Source: Ursus arctos
Taxonomy: Eukaryota > Chordata > Mammalia > Carnivora > Ursidae
Direction of reading: 5' to 3'
DNA: 64,000 nucleotides
Assembly (NCBI RefSeq): GCF_023065955.2
Contig: NW_026623008.1
Location: forward strand, 16,584,501 to 16,648,500
Numbering within the stretch: the first letter of the stretch is position 1; every line of letters begins with the position of its first letter. Under the pieces are notes generated by a model. It did no database searches. It saw only the letters and a list, made by a program, of their open reading frames with translations, and had not been told where the DNA came from. This document shows, piece after piece, positions 11,289-22,379 of the stretch. The translations under genes and the position numbers were made by a program.

Positions 11289-11455
11289 GGGGCGTCTGGG
11301 TGGCTCAGTCGGTTAAGCCTCTGCCTTTGTCTCAGGTCATGACCCCAGGGCCCTGGGATGGAGCCCCAGGTCAGGCTCCTTGCTCAGCAGGGAGCCTGCT
11401 TCTCCCTCTGCCTCCCTTTCTCTCTCTCTCTCTCATGAATAAATAAAAAAACAAA
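11289..11455 (+). mobile_element. Can-SINE with a perfect 15 bp TSD
   Basis: TAAAATAAAACCACC occurs at 11274-11288 and again at 11456-11470, exactly bounding the element. Confidence 0.96.
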
Positions 11456-11479
11456 TAAAATAAAACCACCTATTTGGCC

Positions 11480-11580
11480 CAAACCCCTTATTTTAAAAAC
11501 GAAGGAACTGAGACTCAGAGGTAAAGTCTGTGGTTTCTCTAGCAACTCAGTAAAGGTAAGGACTTTAGTCTTCCGACTGT
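11480..11580. repeat. Ancient repeat fragment (MIR/CR1-like)
   Basis: Carries the 'cttattttaaaaacgaaggaactgagactcagagg' pattern common to old mammalian repeats. Family not resolved. Confidence 0.35.
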
Positions 11581-11744
11581 CTATCCAGGATTCTTCCCAT
11601 TGTGTAGAATCGCCTTCCTGAAAACTCTTAAGCATTTTTACAAAGTATGGAGCTCTGTTTATACACAGACCAATAACAAAAAGGTGAAGAGGACATCCAC
11701 CAATGGAGCACTACTACACTACAGATAATATACTAAGTACTCCA

Positions 11745-11885
11745 TAGACAGGCTTTCTCCAGGAATCCCGGATCTACCACTTACTTTTTCTTAAACAAGT
11801 TACCTCTCTGAGGCTTTCTCTTCCATAAAGTATGGTAATCCCAGGGGATGTAAAGGGCTTAGCAGAATGCCCAGCACCTAAGTCA
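11745..11885 (+). repeat. MIR
   Basis: Core CTACCACTTAC, then a TTACCTCTCTGAGG block and GCTTAGCAGAATGCCCAGCA. Confidence 0.7.
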
Positions 11886-11899
11886 CAACCAACAGCAGC

Positions 11900-12030
11900 T
11901 ATCACTACTGTTCTATTCAGCCTTCACAATATTATGGGATTGGGACCTTTAAACTCCCAAGGTCACACAGCTAGCAAGGAGGACAGCCAGATGTTGAACC
12001 CAAGTCTACTTCCATAATCCATATTCTTTT
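11900..12030 (-). repeat. MIR, minus
   Basis: CAAGGTCACACAGCTAGCAA and GTTGAACCCAAGTCTACTTCC read as MIR complement. It is head-to-head with the previous MIR. Confidence 0.7.
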
Positions 12031-12440
12031 GAGAATGCTACCCTGTTGGCCAAATCAATGATCTTCTCTATGGCCCAGCACCTTCCTCCGAGCAAATAAA
12101 ATACCAACCTGACCTACCTCACAGCAAAAAACAAAAAACAAAACAAACAAAAAACTATCAGCTAAAGAACTCTGAAAAGTCCGATGCAGACCTAAGGTAA
12201 GTTTCACCACGCAAAATCCTACTAGAAATAGCCTCACTAAAATCAGCCCTTCTATGCCCAGGAAAAACAAGAGACTTGACCGAAAACGAGGTCAGAGTGT
12301 CACTTTTCTCTGAGCATTTGGCTCTAAGCATAACCAGAGTAAGAAAAATGCTTCGCTTAGACCATCCAAGAGGAAGGGGTAGATGCCTCTCTTCCCAGTG
12401 CCTCCCACATGCCCTAGGTTAAGTATGTTTATCCAGGTGA
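12030..12440. other. Unassigned intron sequence
   Basis: Nothing recognised apart from a short AAAAC-rich run at 12126-12152. Confidence 0.5.
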
Positions 12441-12560
12441 AACTCATTTATTTAAGTAGACATCTATGGAATATCTATGAGGTGCCTAGCTAGTATTTTG
12501 CCAAGTGCTAGACAGATTATGAAGACCTGACCCTTGCCTGGCCCTTGCACAAGAGAGAAT
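12440..12560 (-). repeat. L2 3' end, minus
   Basis: Reads as the complement of the L2 terminus (CATTTATTTAAGTAGACATC, GGTGCCTAGCTAGTATTTTG). Weak. Confidence 0.45.
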
Positions 12561-13115
12561 TACAAAACAATAATAAAGCAGCCTCCCTGACAGTCTTACA
12601 CAGCACAGCACCAATGTTCCTGCTTCCTGTCCTCCTACCCTGCTTTTTTCACTTAGCACAGTTTACCCACTTGATAGACGCTGCATGAGAAGCTCAGAAG
12701 AAGTGACTAATTGTGCCCAAGGGTGGATTCTGGGAAGGAAATGATTGATATTAAACCTCAGGAATCACAGGGAAGGGATGAAAGGGAAGGGTGGTCCCAT
12801 CCTTTAATGCCACCTTGCCCCCCCCACACCGGCGTCTAGCTCAGTTCCAATCCACACTAGAAAGATCCAGCACCAATTCTCTCTCAGGGCTCCTTTCTGC
12901 CAAAGTTCTTGAACCCAGTTCCAAATGGCCCTATCCAGCATTTTGGAGGCTGGCTCTTCTTCCTGTCCTCCTGGACCAGGAAGGTCTGAAATAGAACATA
13001 ATCCAATCTGCCCTGCCCTTTCCCCCTACCACAGCTACCATGATTCACACTTCCTCTTCCCAACAGTCCCTGTAAGTAGGGGGACAGCAAGCTCTGTCTA
13101 TAGAGTTTGACAGTA
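12560..13115. other. Unassigned intron sequence
   Basis: GC-moderate and pyrimidine-rich. No gene or repeat recognised. Confidence 0.5.
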
Positions 13116-13116
13116 T

Positions 13117-13215
13117 CCATCGTGGTAAGCACGGAGTAGAAAGGCTGAATCAATATGCTGTACCCATGAAACTAATACAACACTGGATGTTAATTATACT
13201 TCGATTATGGAAAGC
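13117..13215 (+). mobile_element. L1 3' tail
   Basis: GCTGTACCCATGAAACTAAT and TGTTAATTATACTTCGATTA match the carnivore/old L1 terminus. Confidence 0.7.
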
Positions 13216-13249
13216 ATGATAGTATGCATAGCAGTATACAACTTAGTTT

Positions 13250-13426
13250 ACTAGTAAATAGTTTAGGCTTTGTAAGACCTAAGTTGGGGTCTGTCCCAAC
13301 TACTCAATTCTGCCACCGTAGCATGAAGCAGCCGTACCCACTGTGTAAGTGCCCGACATGGTTGTGCTCCCGCCCAACTTTATTTACAACAGGCAGTGGG
13401 CCTGTGGACCACCGTTTGCCAACCCC
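13250..13426 (-). mobile_element. MER5A-type hAT-Charlie element, minus
   Basis: TTTAGGCTTTGTAAGACC, CAACTACTCAATTCTGCC and the terminal GTTTGCCAACCCCTG match MER5A. The left end is eroded. Confidence 0.85.
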
Positions 13427-13499
13427 TGATAGAAAGGAAAATGGGAAGACTATTTTTAAACAGCTTCCTCCCAACCATTTCTAGTCACCTGTCTTCAAC

Positions 13500-13825
13500 C
13501 CTCAGGCTGTCCACATCTCACCACCACTTCTTCCCAAGTGCTTCTATGTCGGCACTGGGCTTCAATTACTTTTCCCAGAAGCACAGATTCACGTGTTTCA
13601 GATATGCAAACCTCAACAGTTAGTAGCTCACCTAACAGAGAAAGAGTCTCCGGGGGGAAAGAATTTAGAGACTGTGGGATGCAACCTCCCACTCCCTGTA
13701 GAAGGTACCCTGTAAGTAGCCACTCCACTCCTGTCCAAACACTTCTAACAATAGGCAGGACACTTCTTTCTTCCCAAGGCAATTCATTCCATCTTTGGAC
13801 AGCTCCCCCCCCTTTTTTTAAGCAC
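13500..13825 (-). repeat. Possible ancient CR1/L3-like fragment
   Basis: The complement has a layout like old CR1/L3 3' ends (short imperfect matches around 13680-13800). Tentative. Confidence 0.25.
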
Positions 13826-13829
13826 ACTT

Positions 13830-13982
13830 AAACACTTGATTACTGCCTGACTCTTTACTAGAATGTAAGATCCATGACACCAGGAACACGGTTTTTCATG
13901 TTTGTAGCTGTTTTTTTACTACTGTCTCTTCAGACTTCGAACAGTCTCTGGTACGTAAAAGGTATAAAATAACTGTTTATAG
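13830..13982 (+). repeat. L2 3' end
   Basis: CTAGAATGTAAGATCCATGA followed by an ACAGTCTCTGGTACGTAAAA-type end. Confidence 0.7.
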
Positions 13983-14052
13983 AAAGGAAAGAAAGAAAGG
14001 AGAGAGGGAGGAGAGAAGAAAGGAGAGGAGAAGAAAGGGAAGGAGAGAGGGA
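13981..14052 (+). repeat. Purine microsatellite (GAAA/GGAGA mix)
   Basis: About 70 bases almost only of A and G, following directly on the L2 end. Confidence 0.85.
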
Positions 14053-14229
14053 ACAAAACATTGCCGCAGCTGGGGAACCTTCTGCCGCAGGACTGAGCGG
14101 AGAGGCATGAGATGAAGAACAGAGCAGGTAACTGGTGAGGCTGGGGGCAGACAGGGTAGCAACACGGAGACCCTTGCAATCTGCCAGCAGGCACAGAGGC
14201 TGAGGTGGCCGTGTCTGAGGAACAAGTCT

Positions 14230-14535
14230 ACAGGTGTGCTTTCAGCCTCTTCCTTCGGGCCGCCTCTGCCCCACTCCCAGGAGACCATCTTTCTCAGTGG
14301 GGCACCTGTGCTCTCCCGCCTTTTCAGACAGCCCCTCCCGCACACCATGCACCGCCCTAAACCTTGCAGGTACTTCCACCGCTGTCCCCATGGTGCTTCC
14401 GTGCTCATATGTTTGTATTCCTCTCCTGGGCTCTGAGCTCCAAGAGCAGGGACTGTGCCATCTTTATTTTCCCTTCATGGGCGCTGAACACTGTGTTGGA
14501 GCAAGGCAAGGAACCTTATAAATATTTGGAAAAGA
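14230..14535 (+). repeat. L2 3' region
   Basis: CTCTGAGCTCCAAGAGCAGG and TGTGCCATCTTTATTTTCCC followed by a GAACACTG block, as at L2 ends. Confidence 0.7.
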
Positions 14536-14539
14536 AATG

Positions 14540-14905
14540 AAGCTATTAGTCTGCCTGCGTCCTGTACCAACCAAACTACATCTGAGGAGCTGTCTTCGGA
14601 TCTGCGCGCCACGTTCGAGGAAAGATACTAGCCTCACGCCATGGGTTGCAAATGCAAATGCCAAAGACATCAGGCCAATGATGTCAGTGAGCGACGGGGG
14701 CCTGGAAGGACGATGGCTAAAAGGGGAGATCACCTTCTACTTTTATAGGAGTCTTTTAAATGCGGCCAACTAATTCAAAACGGAAACAAAAAGACCACCA
14801 CTGTACAGACCCTCCACAACACATCCTACGTGTCTACAAGTGACCCTGCTTGCAAATGAGAAACCTGCTTTGGACAAAGGGATTTCAGCAAGGGAGCCAC
14901 ACAAT
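14540..14905. other. Non-repetitive segment with clustered motifs
   Basis: No repeat recognised. CpGs are more frequent than nearby (GCGCGCCACGTTCGAGG at 14603-14619). See the next entry. Confidence 0.45.
14645..14755 (+). promoter_or_regulatory. Octamer / CRE-like / CArG-like motif cluster
   Basis: TTGCAAATGCAAATGCC gives two overlapping octamer-like sites (ATGCAAAT). TGATGTCA is one base from a CRE, and CTTTTATAGG is one base from a CArG box. All lie within ~110 bases of unique sequence. Enhancer function is inference only. Confidence 0.3.
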
Positions 14906-14922
14906 GAGAACTGCGTTTGTGA

Positions 14923-15135
14923 GGTGCCTGGGGGAGGGCGCAGTCCCTTAGCATCGACTCTTGGTTTCGGCTCAGGTCATGATCTCACAGTCGTAAGACT
15001 GAGCCCTACAGTGGGCTCCGTGCTCAGCACAGAGTTTACTTAAGTTTCTCTCTCCCTCTGCCTCTGCCCCTCCCCCCACCGTGTGCTTGTTCTCTCGCTC
15101 TCTCTAAAATAAATAAATCTTAAAAAAAAAACCTA
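14923..15135 (+). mobile_element. Can-SINE
   Basis: Head GGTGCCTGGGGGAGGGCGCAG and an AAATAAATAAATCTTAAA tail. The flanks share GAGCTGCATTTGTGA with two differences (14908-14922 and 15148-15162). Confidence 0.93.
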
Positions 15136-15162
15136 TATAAAAAAAAAGAGCTGCATTTGTGA

Positions 15163-15300
15163 AAGAGCATTTTGACAGGATAAACTAGGGAGCTATTGTA
15201 ATAACCAAGGCAAGAGACAGAATAAGGGCCTGAACTAAGACAGTAGCAATGGAGTAAAGGGGTGGGGGAGGATTTGAAAGATGACCTGGTTAATCCAGTT
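15163..15300 (-). repeat. L2 fragment, minus
   Basis: GCTATTGTAATAACCAAGGC and AAGGGCCTGAACTAAGACAG match L2 complement. Confidence 0.6.
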
Positions 15301-15444
15301 TTAATAATGAACCTAATACTGCATGAGCTAATCTGGCAGCCACATTACCAGTTTGTAGTTCATTCCGAATTTTTAAAAAATAAACTGCTATTGAGTCTAA
15401 TTAATTTTAATAACCTAAATATGGGACTTATATCTTTTGTATGC

Positions 15445-15640
15445 AGTATGGTACAAGGATTAAAGATTATAGACACTGGAGCTAGACAGCCTAAGTTCAA
15501 ACCCTGATTTTGCCACTTACTAGCTGTGTGATCTCAGCTAAGTTACTTGACTCCTCTGCGCTTCAATACCTACCTTCGAGAGTTACTGTAAGCACACATG
15601 AGTTAATACATGAAGCGCTTAGACTAGTACTCCATCCGTC
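15445..15640 (+). repeat. MIR, near complete
   Basis: Clear core: CACTTACTAGCTGTGTGATC, then GTTACTTGACTCCTCTG and GAGTTAATACATGAAGCGCT. Confidence 0.9.
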
Positions 15641-15699
15641 TGAAGTGCCACAGAAGTTTCAGCTTAAATTGTTTACTATTGTTTTGCATTTCCACAACT

Positions 15700-16010
15700 T
15701 GAAAGTTAGTTTCAATCAATAGTTTCAATTGTCTAAATACTTCTACACATTTCAACTTGCAAACATTCACTGTAAATATGATAGGCACATCTTTTCTATT
15801 CCTTCCCTGATGCTTATGTTCAAATTGTTAAAACAAAATATAACAAAGAACAGCCATCCAGAACACCACTAAATACAGCCCCTCTTGGTAAACACTGATC
15901 CATTATTAATACTTGTACAATACCTGCTTGTAAGCCAGCCCAATTTTTCCTTTGTCTTGGGATCACATGAGAGAATGTTAAATCCCTAACTGCAGCACTT
16001 ACGCCACATT
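15700..16010. other. Unassigned intron sequence
   Basis: AT-rich. Nothing recognised. Confidence 0.5.
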
Positions 16011-16250
16011 ATTTTTTTTTTTAAGATTTTATTTATGTAAATAAATAAAATAAATAAATAAAAAAGATTTTATTTATTTACTTGACAGAGAGAGACAGCC
16101 AGCGAGAGAGGGGAACACAAGCAGGGGGAGTGGGAGAGGAAGAACTAGGCTCACAGCAGAGGAGCCTGATGCGGGGCTCGATCCCATAACGCCGGGATCA
16201 CGCCCTGAGCCGAAGGCAGACGCCCAACCGCTGTGCCACCCAGGCGCCCC
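16011..16250 (-). mobile_element. Can-SINE, minus, with duplicated tail junction
   Basis: AAGATTTTATTTAT occurs twice (16023, 16065), separated by AAATAAATAAA-type sequence, before a normal body ending CACCCAGGCGCCCC. The flanks GCCACATTA/GCCACATTA form the TSD. Confidence 0.94.
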
Positions 16251-16689
16251 ACAGCCACATTATCTTTGTAGCATACTCCAGACCATCCAGCCTAGAATCT
16301 TTGCAAAAACGAATTGTCCTGATATACACTCAAAATGTTACATGTAGTAATCATCTATGGCTGGTTTGTTTCCTGTTATCTTTATTTTCTATATTTCTAC
16401 AATAAGCTTGTACTGATGCTACAGTTTAAATAAAAACAAGGCAGAGCTTAAAGGAAACAAAGAACTGTTATCAGTTAGCATGACTTACTTAGTGAGCACA
16501 AGTGGCTTTTAGGGGACACTGTGTTCTCATCCTTTGCTCAGTTTCAGAATTTCACCAGGGATTACTGACAAGTTTCCACTGATACCCTCAAACCCACGTG
16601 ACCTAAAGGTTAAGTCCAGAGAAATCAAACATTTCTACAGGGGGAATTAGAATTTGACCCTACCTTCAAAATATGTCCAGAATCCATTA

Positions 16690-17470
16690 CTTTCTGGCGA
16701 CGCACCCTAGGACCCTAGTCCAAGCCATCATCCCTCCCCTACACTGTACTGATCCCTGCGAGACCTTCCTAGCTGGTCTCTCCGTCTCACTTCACACTGT
16801 CCTCTTGCCCTCCCCTCCACCCCCCTCCAGTCTATTCTCCCACAGCACCCAAAGTCTTTCAAAACAAAAGTCAGCTCATTCACTCCTTGCTCTGACTCCC
16901 CAGGGCCACCCCCACCTCACTCAGAATAAAACGCACTCCAAAGGTCTTCCCCTGGCTCTGAGTGTCTACCTGATCTGGGTCCCACTGCCTCCCTGCTCTT
17001 ACTCCTACTACTCTTTCCCTCCCACTCCACTCCAGCCACAGGGGCCTCCTTGTCAAGGACAAGTAACACTGATAACTCGGGGCTTTACACCCGCTGTTCC
17101 CTCTGCCTGGGACCTCTTCCCCAGATATCCCTGGCTGGATCCCTCACCTCTTTCAGATCTTGGCTGAAACTATCACCTCATAGAGGCCTTCCCTGATCTC
17201 CTTACATAAAGGAGCAGTTCCAGGCTCCCTATCACTTGGCCACTTTACCCTGCTTTTGTTCTTCTGAGCACATGTCACCTAGCGGACATTATTCATCTAC
17301 ATACCTATTTGTTTCTATCTAGTTATTCATTTTCTTTTTTTAAGTTTCTACCCTTTTATACATAATCCTAGAGCAAGGACTTTTCTTGTTTTGTTTAGTG
17401 CTGTATTACTGTTCTATTTAGAGCCGTTCAGCTCCAAGAATTGTGCTAGGCATGGAGTAAGTGGTCAGTT
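16690..17470 (+). repeat. Long L2 3' region (~780 bp)
   Basis: Landmarks in order: CTAGTCCAAGCCATCATCCC, CTGTTCCCTCTGCCTGGGAC, AGAGGCCTTCCCTGATCTCC, and a 3' end with GCTAGGCATGGAGTAAGTG. Confidence 0.85.
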
Positions 17471-17594
17471 TGTGTCACCAGAACATAAGCCCCAGCAGGT
17501 AACAAAATACTCTATGTACAACAGGTATGCGTAGTAAGTTCGGTTAAAGAAAATGATTACCCACCCTGTCAAATTCACCAAGTATATTAAAAAA

Positions 17595-17800
17595 CATTGG
17601 TGCGTCTTAACTATAGAGAACAAGCTAAACGTTGCAGGAGGGGAGGTGGGCGGGGGATGAGCAGTAAGGAGGGCACTTGTTGTGATGAGCACTGGGTGTT
17701 GTACGTAAGTGATGAATCACTAAATTCTACTCCTGAAACTAATATTACATCATATATTAACGAAGTAGAATTTACATAAAAACCTGCAACATAAAAACAA
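17595..17800 (+). mobile_element. Carnivore L1 3' end
   Basis: GGAGGGCACTTGTTGTGATG, GAGCACTGGGTGTTGTACGT and GATGAATCACTAAATTCTAC are hallmark sequences of carnivore-lineage L1 3' ends. An ACAAACAAACAAAAC tail follows. Confidence 0.9.
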
Positions 17801-17989
17801 ACAAACAAAACCACAAAACACTGGTGCTCCAATAAAAAGAGACTATGTCAGAAAGATCAATGAACAATGAATGCTGGCTGCCACACCATCCAACCGGAAC
17901 GAGTTTCCTAACCCAGTTCCCTGAGGTAGGAAAAATATTCCAGAGAAAGGAACAGAACGAGAATCTTCAACCAATTTTTTTTTAACATC

Positions 17990-18066
17990 TTTCTTTTTTT
18001 CTTTCTTTCTTTTTCTTTCTTCCTTCCTTCCTTCCTTCCTTCCTTCCTTCCTTCCTTCCTTCCTTC
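17990..18066 (+). repeat. (CTTT)n/(CTTC)n microsatellite in a SINE tail
   Basis: CTTT units followed by about twelve uninterrupted CTTC units. It grew from the tail of the adjacent minus-strand SINE. Confidence 0.93.
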
Positions 18067-18222
18067 GAGAGAGAGAACGAGCAGAGGGAAGAGGCAGAGC
18101 GAGAGGGAGAAGCAGGCTCCCCACTGAGAAAGGAGCCTGATGCAGGACTCAATCCCAGGATCCTGAGATGATGACCTGGGCCGAAGGTAGATGCCTAACC
18201 AACTGAGCCACTCAGGCGTGCC
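18067..18222 (-). mobile_element. Can-SINE body, minus
   Basis: Begins GAGAGAGAGAACGAGCAG and ends GAGCCACTCAGGCGTGCC. Its tail is the microsatellite at 17990-18066. Confidence 0.93.
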
Positions 18223-18237
18223 AAGAATCCTGAACCA

Positions 18238-18440
18238 GGGGCGCCTGGGTGGCTCAGTCGTTAAGCGTCTGCCTTCGGCTCAGGTCATGATCCCAGGGTC
18301 CTGGGATTCAGCCCCGCATTGGGCTCCCTGCTCAGCGGGAAGCCTGCTTCTCCCTCTCCCACTCCCCCTGCTTGTGTTCCCTCTCTCGCTGTGTCTCTCT
18401 GTCAAATAAATAATAAAAAAAATCTTTAAAAAAAAAAAAA
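18238..18440 (+). mobile_element. Can-SINE, young subtype
   Basis: GGGGCGCCTGGGTGGCTCAG head with a long poly-A. AATCCTGAACCA occurs at both ends (18227-18238, 18440-18451). With the minus copy just left it forms an inverted pair. Confidence 0.96.
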
Positions 18441-18934
18441 ATCCTGAACCAATTAACAGGGCAAGAGCTTGTCTCAAAGTTTCCCACCCCCTTAAGAAGA
18501 GCCAGAGCTATGTGTGATGTGCCCCTTTCCGGGGAGGGGTCACCCTGAGAGTGAGAGGTCTTGCTGAGATGCCTTTCCTACATCCTGTCCTGTCACTACT
18601 ATGCCTAGAACCAGTTCCCAGACTCAGTCTGCGGCCGCCCCTATCGCTTTACCTCTCCAGAGAACCTTCCTCTAGCTATTCTCCAGCTACCACTGGTGAC
18701 CAAGACCCCTCGGTTTGGTCCTTTGGCCATGTAAGTGTGAGCTCCTTCGATTTTCTCAGTGTGCTCTGCCTTGGTCAGCACCAACCAATAAAATCACTGG
18801 CTCACAGAATCCAAAAGGACTAGGAAAAGGAGCTAGCTGTCAACCAAGATGGGTTTTTCTTTATTTTGCTTTGCTTTTTAAAGATTAAGTCAGACACCGT
18901 CTCAACCAAAAAAGGTAATTTTCTCAAAAGAGAA

Positions 18935-19145
18935 ACATTATAGTACAATGAAAATAACCCAGGGTGAAATCCAGTCCTCCCTCCACTCCCTGTGTGAACT
19001 TGGAGAAGGTACTTCCTTGCGGCTCATTTCCTTGGGGTGAAAATAAGAGCACTTACCTGTAGCGTCGGTGTAAATACTAAGGGAGATACTGCATGTCAAA
19101 CAGGACTGGCCTGGCACACAGTAAGTATTCAGCAAATGCTAGCTC
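18935..19145 (+). repeat. MIR
   Basis: GGTGAAAATAAGAGCACTTA and GGCCTGGCACACAGTAAGTA at the usual MIR positions. Confidence 0.8.
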
Positions 19146-19235
19146 AGCCTATTTCTGAAAGTTGTTGACTAAATGCAAGGATTTTTACCGTGGGTAGGTT
19201 GGCTGGCTGGCACATTACATTAGAAAACATATGAA

Positions 19236-19432
19236 GGGGGTGCCTGGGTAGCTCAGTTCGTTAAGTGTCTGCCTCCAGCTCAGGTCACGATCTTGGGGTC
19301 CTGGGATTGAGTCCCGTGTCAGGCTCCCTGCTCAATGTGGAGTCTGCTTGTCCCTCTCCCTCTGCCCCTCCCCCTGCTTGAGCTCGCTCTCTCTGTATCT
19401 CCCTCAAATGAATAAATAATATCTTTTAAAAA
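19236..19432 (+). mobile_element. Can-SINE
   Basis: GGGGGTGCCTGGGTAGCTCAG head and an AATAAATAATATCTTTT tail. Confidence 0.94.
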
Positions 19433-19434
19433 AT

Positions 19435-19850
19435 TAAGTACTTAGCACAGTGTTTGGTTCATCAACAAATATTAACTTTCCTCCATCTCCTACAGTGATG
19501 CAAAAATTACAGAGACTTCAGAAACCATGCGATTCTACCAGTGTGCCCAGGTTTCACGTACCGCATACTTACCATTTAGGGAATTTAAGCTTTCCGTTAA
19601 TGCTTCCGGTGCCTCCCTGGTGCTTGCTGTCTTAGAAACAGACACTCACTATCTTTCAATGCCAGCTGCCTCTTGACCTGGACAGAATATAAACAGAAAG
19701 CAAGACATAGGTAACGTGGGAATTGCACCAAGACTGGGCTGAAGGGAGAGGAGACTCCCTTTTCCTTTCAGATGATATGATCTCAAGGCAGACTCCACTG
19801 TATTTCTTAAATTAACATGCCTCCACAGTCCCCAGTAGTCTAAAACTCAT
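19435..19850. other. Unassigned intron sequence
   Basis: No repeat or gene recognised. Confidence 0.45.
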
Positions 19851-19854
19851 GACA

Positions 19855-19985
19855 TCTTACAGGTTGGAGGGATCTCAGAAATCAACTAGTTAAATGCCCT
19901 CGATTTAAGGAAAAGAAACTAAAACTTGGAAAGGGTGAGTCACACAACTGCTTAGGGCTAAAGCCAGTATTCTACTAAAAATAAG
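19855..19985 (+). repeat. Ancient repeat fragment
   Basis: GAGGGATCTCAGAAATCAAC and a later GTGAGTCACACAACTG resemble an old mammal-wide SINE-like family. Unresolved. Confidence 0.35.
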
Positions 19986-20024
19986 ATGTTCTAGAAGATG
20001 GATAAGGAAAAAAACCCAAACATC

Positions 20025-20200
20025 TGTGGAGTACCTACCACACCCCAGGCAATATGTTTTATATTTTATTCAAACAATAATACAATAATATCACCCCCAA
20101 TAAAGAATCTAAATTTCAAGAAGTCAAGTGATTTGTCCAAGGTCTTACAGCTTGCTAATGGCAGTCAGGATTTAAACCCATGCCTGTCTGACAAAAAAGC
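20025..20200 (-). repeat. MIR, minus
   Basis: GTGATTTGTCCAAGGTCTTA and AGGATTTAAACCCATGCCTG match MIR complement. Confidence 0.8.
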
Positions 20201-20219
20201 CCCTTCACCAGGCTGACTC

Positions 20220-20755
20220 TCATTGGGTTGCCTTCCAGATGTGGTCTTCAAAAGGGCCTTGAACCACCCAGTATCAATTAGAACCAAGTAGAGCTTCTCT
20301 GTCTGCAGGTTACCCTCTGGTTTTGTAACAAGCATTCCCCAGAGACCTGAAAGGTCTACTAACCCATTGAATGTTACTCCTAAAGTTTCAGAAGAATTAC
20401 TGGAGGTAGAAGATCTGGGGCAAACTGCTGTCTATCCTCGTCTTGCCAAAGAACAGAAAGATACCTTCTACACTGGAAGTAAAGCTTCTATACTTGGTCT
20501 TAACCACAAACTAACCCCCTTCTTTCATCATGACTGCCCATCCCTCCCTCACACATCCCACAGACTACCCTGTGACCTCTTTCCGAGGCTGTTGGTCCCT
20601 TTAGTCTGATTTCCACATCTCCACTACCAACCCCATAACACACACACGGTAGAGTCCATATCTGCCTCTATGCTCCTAGAGAGTGAGAAGCCTTAAAATT
20701 AAAAGACAGAGATAACTGAATGATAGTTTTTTCAAATGGCTTTAGAAAAAAGATG
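20220..20755. other. Unassigned intron sequence
   Basis: Nothing recognised. Confidence 0.45.
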
Positions 20756-20756
20756 A

Positions 20757-20979
20757 GGGGGCTGCCCAGGTGGCTCAGTTGGTCGAGCATCCCACTCCTG
20801 GTTTTAGCTCAGGTCATGATCTCAGGGTCATGAGATCGAGCCCCGTGTCAGGCTCCTAACTGATCCTCTCTCCCCCTCTGCCCCGCCCCCCCACTTGCAC
20901 ATGCTCGCTGGCTCTCACTCTCTCAGATGAATGAATGAATGAATAAATAAATAAATAAATAAATAAATCTTTAAAAAAA
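20757..20979 (+). mobile_element. Can-SINE with expanded (GAAT)/(AAAT) tail
   Basis: GGGGGCTGCCCAGGTGGCTC head. The tail is GAAT repeats passing into AAAT repeats (20926-20970). The flank AAAAAAGATGAG/AAAAAAGACAAG is the likely TSD. Confidence 0.93.
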
Positions 20980-20999
20980 GACAAGGGCCTGAAGCCTCA

Positions 21000-22375
21000 A
21001 GCCAGTAAGACCAGAACAGAAAAGAATTAGTGACAAGCAAGAAAAATGGAAAAGTAGGAAAAAAGGTCTATACCAGGGTCAGCACCCAAGGGATGGCCTG
21101 AGTGAATGTAGGAGAAGTTTTAGCTCCCCCCATAACCCCTCCCCCCACACTTTTGAAAAAGTCAGTATGTATAGACCATGTATAATTGCTGTTTAAATCT
21201 GGTCTACCTCCACTCGGCCCTAACAATGACAGGGTACTGAAAGCTGCTGAAAGCTACTGCCCCCACCGCCTCCTGCCACATTTCCCGGCATATTACTAAG
21301 GCCCAGGGGGCTAGCCGTTTCAAAACAGGATAGAATGCACTGTCCAGAATCAAACAAACAGGAACTCCTGATGATCCGGATTTATTTTCAACTGTCTACA
21401 TTCTCTCCTTGTTCCTAAGCGATGGAAGCAAGCAGCAAATGATTTCTTTCCTTTGCTTCTGAATGTCATTTACTTCTTGTATCCTTGGCGTACTGGCCTG
21501 CTGTCCCCAGAACAAGAGGATGACTGTAAACATCTGAGGGGTGCTGCCCCTTCAGAGAGCTCTCCACCCAGGGAGAGCCACCCATACCACAGAGGTGGTA
21601 GTGTATGTGTGTGGGTAGTGTATCTCTGTCTGTCTGTCCAGAAGAAGAGATGAAAGGACCCTTACAGATCACGGAGACTCGAACTGTCTCCCGTGCCAGA
21701 GGAGGAAGTGACTTCCCCAGAGAAGAGACTTATCCAAGGTTGCAAAGCAAGTTAAAATGAATGCGGTTGAGTCCACCTGAGATAATAAGCTACACCGAAA
21801 AACATGCATCCGATCACCCTTATCTGACTGAAGACTGAAGCTCTCTTAAGTATGTATCACTTCCGTTCCCAAAACACTTTGATAATGGATAAAAATGCTA
21901 TTAGGTAAGCCTGGTTCCAGTATGACCCTCCAACAGATAACAATAAACTTGGGGAAAAATGTAAAAAACTATCTGAAGTGAACAAAGGCTGGCAGATTTG
22001 GGAAAGAAGTCAAAAACAGAGAAGGGGCTGGGATAGGACGACTTCCCCAGCCTGGGAGCTTTCACCAGAGGGCTGACAGCTCCAGCGCCCATCAAAAAAA
22101 CAAAGGAGGAACCACAGACAAGAGTCCAGAGCAGCCACAGGTAATGGGAAATAAGGAAGAAGAGGGCCAGAGAAGCAAAGTCCCAGGCGCTGTGTGTGAA
22201 CTCTGTCCAAACCTCCAGCTGAGCCCTGACCCGCCAAGCACAGGGCAGAAGCCAAATGCCTCAGCCAAGGACGAAAGAACTGGACTAAGGTTTAAACTGC
22301 ATACCCTCCTCCCCACAGGGGAGACAGACGCTGCAGTTTTGAGTCTGAGGTAGTTGCCTGCTAAAATAAAAACAT
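21000..22375. other. Unassigned intron sequence
   Basis: No gene found. 21655-21775 has a weak old-repeat flavour. 22000-22375 may be the 5' part of the L1M that follows. Confidence 0.4.
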
Positions 22376-22379
22376 CATC

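Noticed and set aside
16673..17167. 164-codon plus-strand open frame
   Set aside because: It lies in the pyrimidine-rich 3' region of an L2 copy, where stops are rare by composition.
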